Of a stretch of DNA of 22,500 nt, positions 10,999 to 18,988 are shown piece by piece. The notes below the pieces were generated by a model that had not been told where the DNA came from, made no database searches, and saw only the letters and a list, made by a program, of their open reading frames with translations. Where the stretch lies: NCBI RefSeq assembly GCF_964355755.1, contig NW_027306099.1, positions 1-22,500 on the forward strand, given 5' to 3'. The translations under genes and the position numbers were made by a program. The DNA is from Antedon mediterranea (taxonomy: Eukaryota > Echinodermata > Crinoidea > Comatulida > Antedonidae). Position 1 is the stretch's first letter; each line of letters begins with the position of its first letter.

Positions 10999-11710
10999 AA
11001 CATTCCTAGAACATACCCGGAACTTACACGGAACATACCTGGAACATACCCAGAGAATACTCGGAACATACTCGGAACATACTCGGAACATACTCTGAAC
11101 ATACTAGGAACATACTCGGAACATACCCGGAACATATTCGGACCATACTCGAAACATTCTAGGAACGTACCTGGAACGTACCCGGAACATACTCGGGACA
11201 TTCTCGGAACATACCTGGAACATACCTGGAACAAACCCGGAACATACTCGGAACATACTCTGAATATACCCGGAACATACCCGGAACATACCCGGAACAT
11301 ACTCGGAACTTCTCGGAAGTTACCCGGAACATACTCCGAACATACTTGAAACATTCTCGGAACGTACCCAGAACATTCCCGGAACATACCTAGAACATAC
11401 CCGGAACATACACGGAACATACACGGAACATACTTGGAACATACCCAGAGAATACTCGGAACATACTCGGAACATACCCGGAACATACACTGAACATACT
11501 CGGAACATACTCGGAACATATTCGGAACATACTCGAAACATTCTAGGAACGTACCTGGAACGTACCCGGAACATACTCGGGACATTCTCGGAACATACCT
11601 GGAACATACCTGGAACAAACCCGGAACATACTCGGAACATACTTTGAATATACCCGAAACATACTCTGAACATACCCGGAACATACCCGGAACATACTCG
11701 GAACATACTC
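10999..11710. repeat. 11-bp satellite array, block 3
   Basis: About 65 units of the 11-bp type, carrying the same higher-order variant strings as the other 11-bp blocks. The string from about 11475 to 11640 is nearly repeated at 19370-19540 on the far side of the LTR retrotransposon. That supports these as homologous higher-order copies around the insertion. Confidence 0.92.
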
Positions 11711-12158
11711 GGAACTACTCGGAACTACTCGGAACTTCTCGGAACTTCTTGGAACTACTCGGAACTTCTCGGAACTTCTCGGAACTTCCCGGAACTACTC
11801 GGAACTACTCGGAACTTCTCGGAACTACTCGGAACTACTCGGAAATTCTCGGAACTACTCGGAACTACTCAGAACTATTTGGAACTACTCGGAACTACTC
11901 GAAACTTCTAGGAACTTCTCGCCACTACTCGCCGCTACTCGTAACTACTCGGAACTACTCGGAACTTCTCGCCACTACTCGCCACTACTCGTTACTACTC
12001 GGAACTACTCGGAAATACTCGGAAATACTCGAAACTTCTCGGAACTTCTCGCCACTACTCGCCACTACTCGTTACTACTCGGAACTACTCGCAAATACTC
12101 GGAAATTATCGGAACTACTCGGAACTTCTCGGAACTTCTCGGAACATACTTGTTATTC
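11711..12158. repeat. 10-bp satellite array, block 4
   Basis: About 44 units of the 10-bp type, ending in a short 11-bp-like unit (GGAACATACT) and TGTTATTC, where the LTR retrotransposon begins. No gene. Confidence 0.92.
12154..12158. repeat. LTR element target-site duplication, left copy (TATTC)
   Basis: TATTC directly precedes the 5' LTR, and TACTC (19351-19355) directly follows the 3' LTR. Four of five bases match, and the difference is a transition. Five-base duplications are usual for Ty3/gypsy integrases. The satellite context makes the chance of a partial match higher than normal. Confidence 0.6.
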
Positions 12159-12322
12159 TGTAACATGGTGGGACCAAACCCTATTAGTCACACAGGCTAT
12201 TCACCCCTTACTCTCCCCGATGTCTACTTAACTTGGAACACTACATTCCTGAGGTGGGTCTTCCAAGGAAAGTCAATCAGGATGTGGTACCATTTAATTA
12301 GTCATCCTTCCTGTCCCCATAA

Positions 12323-12330
12323 TATAAATA
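12323..12330 (+). promoter_or_regulatory. TATA-like box in the 5' LTR
   Basis: TATAAATA, conserved at the same offset in the 3' LTR (19159-19166). It lies about 114 bp before the AATAAA signal, a reasonable layout for the U3/R boundary. The transcription start cannot be read from sequence. Confidence 0.5.
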
Positions 12331-12436
12331 TATGTTTTGTAGTTAAGTTAGTTAGTTCGGGTATTGATTCTTGAGACTATAACATCAGTCAGAATCACTA
12401 CGTTTCACATTGTTTTATAATATTACTTTTTGATTG

Positions 12437-12442
12437 AATAAA
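12437..12442 (+). terminator. LTR polyadenylation signal (AATAAA)
   Basis: AATAAA, followed about 30 bases later by a GT-rich stretch. The same signal is at 19273-19278 in the 3' LTR, where it would end the genomic RNA. Confidence 0.6.
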
Positions 12443-12514
12443 TATTATATTTTGTACATTGAATAATTGTGTGCCATCGTTATTGCCTTGGCCCTCGACA
12501 CGACTACCGTTACA

Positions 12515-12527
12515 TGGTGGCAGCGGT
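12515..12527 (+). promoter_or_regulatory. Primer-binding site for leucine tRNA
   Basis: Starting immediately after the 5' LTR, 13 bases (TGGTGGCAGCGGT) are complementary to the 3' end of animal tRNA-Leu of the AAG/TAG type, whose acceptor end reads ACCGCTGCCA plus the added CCA. This is where a tRNA would prime minus-strand DNA synthesis. The tRNA sequence is from general knowledge; the position directly next to the LTR is seen. Confidence 0.75.
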
Positions 12528-12991
12528 TTTTATGAACTCACGAAGAAAAAGTAAATTTATACAGTCGACCAAGCTGTAGAATTTGAAAAGAAGCTGATTT
12601 TTATTTCCGAAACGGATTTTGTTTTTCAACACAAGTAAAGAGTGAGTAGTAACCAATCTACACTCTTGGACACAACAACAAGGAACACAAAGGAACACAG
12701 AGAGCAACACAAGTAAAGAGTGAGTAGTAAACCATTCTACACTCTTGGAAACAACAAACACAAGAAACACAAAGGAACAGAGACGTACAAAGAGCAACAC
12801 AAGTAAAGGGTGAGTAACCAATCTACACTCTAATTAGCATATACTTTCATACTGACAGTGGCATTTATTTTATACTTTAATAATTCTTGTTGATACCTGT
12901 ATTATAATTGTCAATAGTACTTATAATTGTATTTAAGGTACAATTCTGTTATTAGCCTAATTGATTTAGTTATCATACACTTTCACTTAAA
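12528..12991 (+). other. Element leader (5' UTR)
   Basis: Non-coding leader between the primer-binding site and the gag start. It contains the tandem repeat at 12628-12831. The remainder is AT-rich. It probably holds packaging signals, which cannot be identified from sequence alone. An antisense open frame (12510-12821) is a by-product of the repeats. Confidence 0.65.
12628..12831 (+). repeat. Leader tandem repeat, about 2.5 copies of 77-90 bp
   Basis: The words CAACACAAGTAAAG, GTGAGTAG and TCTACACTCT recur together. Copies start at 12628, 12705 and 12795, giving spacings of 77 and 90 bp, and the third copy is partial. Between them are A- and C-rich segments with AAGGAACAC words. Confidence 0.85.
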
Positions 12992-13995
12992 ATGGCAACG
13001 CCGCGACTTACTCGGTCCCAAACCCGTACAACCCTTATTGGTACCCCTGGGTTTGCTCCTAACTTTGAAAGCGCACCTAGCCCTCCCCCACCATCTCAAT
13101 CCGAAACAGCTATGCAAATGCGCATGCTTGAGTTGAAGAAGTTGAACTGCAACGGCTTCGAATGCGTCCACAACCGCCCCAGGATACTCATAGCCCCATT
13201 AATAAGATCCCTAAAATCACAGATAAGGATGACATTGATATCTACTTGTCATGCTTTGAGTGTATTGTAGCACAGTGCCAAATTCCCCCTGAAAATTGGA
13301 CCCTACACCTTCTCCCAAAATTAACTGGTAAAGCCAGGGAGGCCTACAACGATATGCCTTTACAGAATTTCGTATATAACGACCTTAAAGATGCTATCCT
13401 TCTAAAGTACCACCTCACAGCCGAAACATATCGGAAACAATTTAGACAAACCCCCAAACCCCTTTCAATGTCCACTAGAGAGTGGGTAGGAAAACTTGAT
13501 CGTGACATGAAGAGGTGGCTTCGAAGCGCTAAAGTTAACCTTCAAGACCCTAAGGAAATTCTTGACTTTTTTCTTTTAGATCAGGCGATACAAAAACTCC
13601 CCTTTCCTCTTGCTTCTCTAATCAAAGAAAAAGAGCCCAAAACGTCCCTTGAATTATCCCGAATTGCCGATACCCTGATTGAAATTAAGGGCAAACCCTG
13701 GATGGAATCTATCTCTAAGCCCAACACCAGACCTTCCCCGAGAATATCCGCCCCTCCATCAACAGCCCCGCCGTTTCCTGGTTACAGTCCCGCATCCCAA
13801 GGCCCTCCCCAACCTACATCGCGTTATTCCCCAAAACCCTTGCTCTCGATCCCTTTTGATAATTATTCAGCCCCTACCAGTACCTACACAAATCGCCAAT
13901 CAAACACGACACAAAACATTACATGCTACAAATGTAATAAACCAGGCCACATTAGTCGACAATGCCCCCTTAACAACCCTGGAAAAGATCAATGA
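12992..13995 (+). pseudogene. gag: gag (capsid/nucleocapsid), one frameshift
   Basis: Gag forms the virus-like particle and binds the element RNA. It starts at ATG 12992 with a basic, then proline-rich N-terminus (about 45 codons). Between about 13132 and 13162 the frame moves by one base (net 1-bp deletion or 2-bp insertion), and the rest is open in the new frame from 13162. Codons at about 13219-13700 form a helical capsid region. Its latter half, with L-L-D-Q-A-I-Q-K-L-P and then an acidic/basic helix ending A-D-T-L, resembles the SCAN domain. A proline/serine-rich linker follows, then a C-X2-C-X4-H-X4-C zinc knuckle at 13924-13965. It ends at TGA 13993-13995. No slippery heptamer is visible at the shift, so mutation is more likely than programmed shifting. 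Starting at ATG 13162 is the alternative. Confidence 0.82.
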
Positions 13996-13999
13996 CTAG
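13993..13999 (+). promoter_or_regulatory. Probable stop-codon readthrough site between gag and pol (TGA CTAG)
   Basis: The gag stop is TGA followed directly by CTAG, and the pol frame continues without a shift (same frame through 15669). UGA followed by CUAG is a known readthrough context in animal mRNAs and UGA-CUA is used by several RNA viruses. The in-frame continuation and the motif are seen. That this element uses readthrough to make gag-pol is inference. Confidence 0.65.
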
Positions 14000-14292
14000 G
14001 CCTGTATATTAAACGCAATTGTGGTACTAACCCATGGTTACTGTCTGGTACAATTAACAATAGAGAGGCCGAAATACTTAGAGACACTGGGTGCTCCCAA
14101 AGCATTGTAAAAAGTACTTTTGTTAAACCCAATGATTATACCAGTGAAACTGTTACTGTACAAGGCTTTACTGGTCAATACATAACCCTCCCAGTTGTAC
14201 GCGTACATGTTGATTGTAAGGCTTATAAAGGAAAATTAAAAGCAGCCGTAAGTAATGACACCCCTAAGGACTTATTACTTGGCAACGAAGTT
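13996..14292 (+). CDS. pol: pol: aspartic protease domain
   Basis: This is the retroviral-type aspartic protease that would cut the gag-pol precursor, working as a dimer. It is in frame with gag after the TGA, with no ATG of its own near the start, so it must be made as a fusion. The active-site D-T-G is at 14083-14091 in the context L-R-D-T-G-C-S-Q-S-I-V. About 60 residues later comes a K-D-L-L-L-G-N word, the hydrophobic-hydrophobic-G motif that packs against the active site. Length (about 95 codons) fits the family. The frame is intact here and runs straight into the integrase region. Confidence 0.85.
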
Positions 14293-15804
14293 ATGACTGG
14301 TAATCCAAATGACGTCATATGGCCCCCTTCTATATTAGCTATTACCAGAAAACAAGCCCATGACCAAGAAAGACAAGAGGCTATTAATTTAGCTGCTGCC
14401 CTTAATGTTAAAACGTCCCCAATCACTGATGCCCTACCACTTAAACCTTCCCCAAGATCGTCCCAAATTGTCAAGAAAAATGACACTACCACTGCCAACA
14501 TTACCAATCACTCACCTTTGGACATCAAAACAACACCACACCAACTTGCACATCAACAAAAAGAAGATAAAACCATTAGCATCATAATACATGATAGAAC
14601 TGTCCCTTTTGACCAAATTAACTCCCATCGTGTATGCTTTTATTTGAAAGATGATATATTATTTAGAAAATGGAAATCAATTAAGGCCAGTGTTAACCTT
14701 CCGGCCCAACAACAAATCGTATTGCCCACAATTTATCGCCCGCCGACTATTTCCTTAGCCCATGACAACCCAACATCCGGCCACCTCGGTGTAAACAAAA
14801 CAACACAACGTATCCTACAATCCTTTTATTGGCCAGGTATTTTTTCGGATGTTGCTACGTACTGTAGAACATGCGACATCTGTCAGAAAACAGCCCATGC
14901 TAATACGTATGTTAAGGCTCCCTTGAAATCTATAGAAGTTGTCGGTCAACCTTTCTCCAAAGTAGGAATTGACATTCTAGGCCCACTTAAACGTTCGAAA
15001 AACAGAAAAGCCTATATACTGACAATTTGCGACTATGCCACTCGATTCCCTTTTGCTGTGCCCCTTAGTAATATTGAAGCCAAAACTGTGGCCGATGCAT
15101 TGATATTGGTGTTCAAAGATTTTGGATTCCCATCACAAATCCTATCCGATCAGGGCACAAACTTCACTTCACGACTGATGAAACAATTATCAGACTTATT
15201 ACAAATTGAACAGATGACGTCTACCCCTTTTAACCAGCAAACAAATGGTCTTGTCGAGAAGTTTAATGGGACAATGAAAAATATGATAAAGTCTCTCACC
15301 CCGGAACAATTTGATGAATGGGATAGATATGTTCCTTTATTTCTATTCGCATACCGCGATGCCCAACATGAATCAACAGGATTCACACCCTTTGAACTTG
15401 TATTTGCCCACGAAGTTAAAACACCACTTCGACTTTTAAAGGACAGCATGACAAACACGATAGACAACAAACAACCTATTTCTCATTACATAAGTGACTT
15501 ACAAGACAAATTAAGGGTTGTTAATAACATTGCTAGAACCAACCTTAAACAAGCCCAAGCGAAACAGAAACATTATTATGATAAGAAAACATTGCCTCGA
15601 AAATTTAAGGTTGGACAGAAAGTATTAATTCTCCTCCCAGATGACACATCGAAAGTTAAATCTAAATAGCAAGGTCCCTATCCTATCTCTAAAGTTGTAA
15701 GTGATGTTAATTATGAAATACTAGTTGGTAACAAACACAAAACATACCACATTAATTTACTACGATTATACAACGAACGTCCACAGAAACAGAACAATGA
15801 TTGT
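14293..15804 (+). pseudogene. pol: pol: integrase domain (interrupted by TAG at 15667)
   Basis: Integrase joins the element DNA to the chromosome. After a linker of about 150 codons come an H2C2 zinc finger (His 14761 and 14782, Cys 14863 and 14872) and the catalytic core: Asp 14971, Asp 15148 and Glu 15256. The spacings are 58 and 35 residues, the D,D-35-E pattern. The C-terminal GPY/F module follows, with G-P-Y at about 15673-15681 and H-I-N-L-L-R-L near 15750. A TAG at 15667-15669 sits two codons before G-P-Y, where the family usually has an aromatic or basic residue, so a nonsense mutation (for example from TGG) is likely. The frame then continues unbroken into reverse transcriptase. Placement upstream of reverse transcriptase is the Gmr1-type order. 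There is no sign of a chromodomain. Confidence 0.88.
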
Positions 15805-16734
15805 ATGTACACTGCCCCTGACCCAGATCCAGACGATTGGTTTCCCCCTGAGCCACCAGGCCCCGCCACTTCCCAGGCCCAATCCTATAAAGACATTGAT
15901 ATCCCGGGCTATCTTACCCCTTCCCAGAAAGATGACCTTCACCATATCTTCTACTCAAAACGATTTATGTTTACAGATATCCCAGGTAGAACAGATATGG
16001 TAAAACATGAAGTCCGTACGACAACAGATACCCAAATAAGACAAAAAGCCTATAGAATCCCTTATGCATTAGAAGACCCAGTCAAATTACAAATACAATT
16101 ACAACACATGCATGATAATGGTATTATTGAACCATCGACAAGCCCATGGGCTGCCCCCATTGTTTCTGTTCCAAAACCGGATGGATCACTACGTATTTGT
16201 ACCGATTACAGGGAATTAAACAAAATAACCATTATTGACCCATACCCTATGCCCCGTATAGATGATATCATTGATAAGGTCGGTAATGCCAAATTCATTA
16301 CTAAACTTGATCTAACACAAGGGTATTACCAAATAGCTCTGACTGATGAAGCTAAACTTAAGTCTGCATTTATTACACCATGGGGCCAATACCAATACAA
16401 AGTTATGCCATTTGGCATGGCTAATAGCCCAGGTACCTTTCAGAGACTAATGGATAACATTCTAAGGGGCACTGAATGTTTTGCCCGTGCTTATTTAGAT
16501 GACATTGCGATATTTAGTACCGACTGGAATTCCCACTTACTCCACATAACTGAAGTACTAGATAGGATAAACGCAGCAGGCCTCACAGTAAAACCTACTA
16601 AGTGTGAGATAGCCCAGGAAACTGTGTCATATTTGGGTCATGTAATTGGAAACGGCCTAGTAAGACCCAGTCCGGATAAATTATCTGCTTTACAGAACTA
16701 TCCCCGCCCCATAACCAAAACCAATATCCGGGCA
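15805..16734 (+). pseudogene. pol: pol: reverse transcriptase domain (split by nested transposon)
   Basis: This domain copies the element RNA into DNA. It shares the pol frame; the first ATG in this stretch is at 15805, but it need not be a start. After a proline-rich linker come the Ty3/gypsy motifs: S-P-W-A-A-P-I-V-S-V-P-K, D-G-S-L-R-I-C-T-D-Y-R-E-L-N, K-L-D-L-T-Q-G-Y-Y-Q-I (first catalytic Asp), F-G-M-A-N-S-P-G-T-F-Q, and the catalytic Y-L-D-D at 16492-16503, then Y-L-G-H-V-I. The domain is cut at 16734 by the 907-bp transposon and continues at 17651. The combined insertion and duplicated target is 916 bp, and the two sides are in register when it is discounted. The insertion is therefore the only break here. 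Confidence 0.93.
16726..16734. repeat. Target-site duplication of nested transposon, left (ATCCGGGCA)
   Basis: The perfect 9-base repeat ATCCGGGCA flanks the inverted-repeat element, here and at 17642-17650. Nine bases is typical of Mutator-like transposons. Confidence 0.92.
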
Positions 16735-16879
16735 GCGATTTTTTTTTTCGTACATAAGTTGGGGACCCCCTCATGAAACGTCACAAAATAAACATGAATA
16801 ATTCATCAGTTAAATGTTCTTGTTCCGTGTGCACCCAAGCGTATAGCAACAAGAAGTGATTACACAAGTGCGGTACGAT
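16735..16879 (+). repeat. Left terminal inverted repeat of nested transposon
   Basis: 145 bp, pairing with 17498-17641. It starts with G, as is common for Mutator-like ends, and includes a T10 run. Sequence identity between the arms ends at the TACGAT word. Confidence 0.9.
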
Positions 16880-17102
16880 TCTAGGCCTATCTCCGCGCTG
16901 TTGTTGCGGCGTGCGATTTCATAGAAGAATAGCGGCGTTTTGTGTGGATTGTCGAAATAATCAGCCTTTAGTTTATGATAGTGTTTTTAATATAATTTGT
17001 TACTAAAGAATTACGTGTTAAAATTATAGTTTCTATTAATACTACTGTATTAGGCCTAGGCCTAATTATTAGTCTCTAAACATATGTCTATTCTAGTAGA
17101 GC

Positions 17103-17124
17103 TGTGTGTGTGTGTGTGTGTGTG
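17103..17124. repeat. TG dinucleotide microsatellite
   Basis: Eleven uninterrupted TG units inside the nested transposon. Confidence 0.95.
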
Positions 17125-17497
17125 TTATAGGTATGACACAATCCGAGTAATAAGTCAGCAAAATTAAACAATAAACATTACACAAAAATACAGTTTTTAT
17201 TCTCGTCTAATCTTCCCATCTCATGTGTTCATATACGCGCATTTTTAAAGTTCCTTTGAGTACATGCATTGTTTGATAATAAAATAGCAGAATTAAAAAA
17301 AATACAGTACACAAATTATACACTTCTTTATTCTTGTGGGTCTAAGCTTTCTTTGGGCTATGTCCAATGAATTACTACTTAGTTTAATGTCTTGCCTAGC
17401 TGTCGATTAGCCTCGACTCGACACATTTTGTGTGAAGAAGAGTGCGCGAAGGCAATCGCGTGAATTGACTTAGAATCCTAGGCCTACTGTAGAAAGT

Positions 17498-17641
17498 ATC
17501 GTATCGCAGTTGTGTAATCGCTTCTTGTTGCTATACGCTTGGGTGCACACGGAACAACACATTTAACTGATGAATTATTCATGTTTATTTTGTGACGTTT
17601 CATGAGGGGGTCCCCAACTTATGTACGAAAAAAAAAATCGC
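17498..17641 (-). repeat. Right terminal inverted repeat of nested transposon
   Basis: 144 bp, the reverse complement of 16735-16879 apart from a few differences. It is followed by the second copy of the 9-bp target duplication at 17642-17650. Confidence 0.9.
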
Positions 17642-17650
17642 ATCCGGGCA

Positions 17651-18211
17651 TTCTTAGGCCTTGCTAATTATTATCGGAAATTCATTCCTGACTTTTCCCA
17701 AATTGCGCTCCCCCTGACTGAGGCCACTCGGAAATCTTCCCCTAATAATGTTAACTGGTCGGAGCAAATGGAAACTTCCTTTAGAACCTTACAAACAAAA
17801 TTGACCGATTCCCCTGTATTAGTAAGCCCAAATTTTGATAAACAATTTATCCTACAATGTGACGCTAGCAATCAAGCTATCGGCGCAGTCTTGACCCAAT
17901 GTGACGATAATGAACATGAACACCCTGTTGCCCATTTAAGTAAGAAATTAACTCCGTGTGAAGAAAACTATGGGATTATGGAAAAAGAATGCTTAGCTAT
18001 TTTGTGGGCAATACGACAATTTCATGTTTATCTATATGGTCGGCCCTTTATAGTACAAACAGATCACAAAGCTATTCAATGGCTGGATCAAATGAAAACA
18101 ACAAATCCTCGTCTTACTAGATGGAGTTTGACTTTACAGCCTTATAGTTTTACTGTTCAATATAAGAAAGGATCACATAATACTAATACTGATGCTTTGT
18201 CTCGAATCTAA
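17651..18211 (+). pseudogene. pol: pol: connection and RNase H domain (separated from reverse transcriptase)
   Basis: RNase H degrades the RNA strand of the RNA-DNA hybrid. After the nested transposon the pol product resumes with F-L-G-L-A-N-Y-Y-R-K-F-I, the standard end of the gypsy reverse transcriptase. The RNase H catalytic residues follow: Asp at 17861 (Q-C-D-A-S-N), Glu at 17987 (E-K-E-C-L-A-I) and Asp at 18062 (Q-T-D-H-K-A), then the terminal H-N-T-N-T-D-A-L-S-R word. The stop is TAA 18209-18211, the natural end of pol. An apparent ATG at 17621 lies in the transposon's inverted repeat and is not a real start. The domain itself is intact but would not be made as part of pol. Confidence 0.92.
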
Positions 18212-18978
18212 TTATGTTAGGATACTTTATTTTTACACCTTATGTACAGTACAGTAGTTAAGAGTGCCTTTTTCAATAATTTTGTAAAATCAATTTCATC
18301 TTGTATTTGCTTATCAGATTGGATTTAGTTAAATGTAGTATTAAGTTTACTGCAACTGTCATGATGATGTGTATGTTGAATTGTGTTTTATTGGTTCTCC
18401 CCTCCTGCCCATTGGGTACAAGAAGCTTTTCAAATGGATCACAAGAAACTTTTAACACTTACATGAGAATTACTTATTGATAAACTATTTCACTTTATTC
18501 CTCGGATTGATGAGAAACTTGAATCCAGAAATGTAAACTTTTTAAAGATTTTCTTCAAGATATAGTGGACAGTCAACTGCAGTTATGTCGTTCTCAAATT
18601 TTTTTGTTATGAACTGAATTTTGGGAAGCAGGTCAACTTGTTTCTAGGCAACAGCTGATTGATGGATCCATCAGGAGTAAATACAGGAGTTACTACATTT
18701 ATGGACCTGCTGACTTTCATTTTCAACTGAACATGTTTGCTGAGCTATATATTATTATGCACGCTTTATATTATTATTATGACTTTTAATTTGAGAACTT
18801 TTACCAATTTTACTTTTACTTTTGTATGTTTTGCCACGTTTGCCGATTTATTGATTTGTGACGATTTGCGTTACGTTTTCTTTTGTTTAGATTTAAGATG
18901 TTCGTAGTTAAGTTTGTTTCTCAATACATTTTTGGCTCAGTGACTCGTTGGTTTCGAAGACACGGCTTCGAATTGACG
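18212..18978 (+). other. Element 3' non-coding region
   Basis: About 770 bp between pol and the polypurine tract, T-rich and without an open frame of note. I see no signal peptide, membrane segment or other sign of an env gene. Some of this length may be RNA signal or the remnant of a lost frame. Confidence 0.6.
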
Positions 18979-18988
18979 AGCGGGGGAA
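18979..18988 (+). promoter_or_regulatory. Polypurine tract
   Basis: AGCGGGGGAA lies directly before the 3' LTR and is purine-rich apart from one C. It would prime plus-strand DNA synthesis. Its position supports the LTR start at 18989. Confidence 0.7.

Larger units (their letters stand above)
12159..12514 (+). repeat. 5' LTR
   Basis: A 356-bp direct repeat matching 18989-19350. It starts TGTAACATGG and ends CCGTTACA, so it has the usual TG...CA ends. Differences from the 3' copy are G/A at 12160, C/T at 12218, A/T at 12319 and a 6-bp gain in the 3' copy near 12204. It carries a TATA-like box (12323-12330) and a polyadenylation signal (12437-12442), and acts as promoter and terminator for the element. 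Confidence 0.95.
16735..17641. mobile_element. Nonautonomous Mutator-like transposon nested in pol
   Basis: A 907-bp element beginning GCGATTTTTTTTTTCG and ending with its reverse complement. Its terminal inverted repeats are about 145 bp (16735-16879 and 17498-17641) with only about four substitutions and one indel between arms. It is flanked by a perfect 9-bp target duplication. Long inverted repeats with a 9-bp duplication point to the Mutator-like (MULE) group. There is no open frame of useful size and no transposase, so it would depend on an enzyme encoded elsewhere. The interior has a TG dinucleotide run (17103-17124) and the 14-bp perfect palindrome TAGGCCTAGGCCTA (17051-17064). It inserted after the LTR element because it splits that element's pol. 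Confidence 0.88.

Noticed and set aside
12510-12821. Minus-strand 103-codon frame in the LTR element leader
   Set aside because: It arises from the leader tandem repeat and has repetitive hydrophobic content without a domain.
15150-15470. Minus-strand frame inside integrase
   Set aside because: Shadow of the integrase coding sequence on the plus strand.
17621-17650. ATG at 17621 as a start for a separate RNase H protein
   Set aside because: The ATG lies in the nested transposon's inverted repeat. The coding sequence proper resumes at 17651 in register with the upstream reverse transcriptase.
18212-18988. Possible env gene downstream of pol
   Set aside because: No frame of adequate length, signal peptide or membrane segment. 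Gmr1-like elements are not expected to need one.
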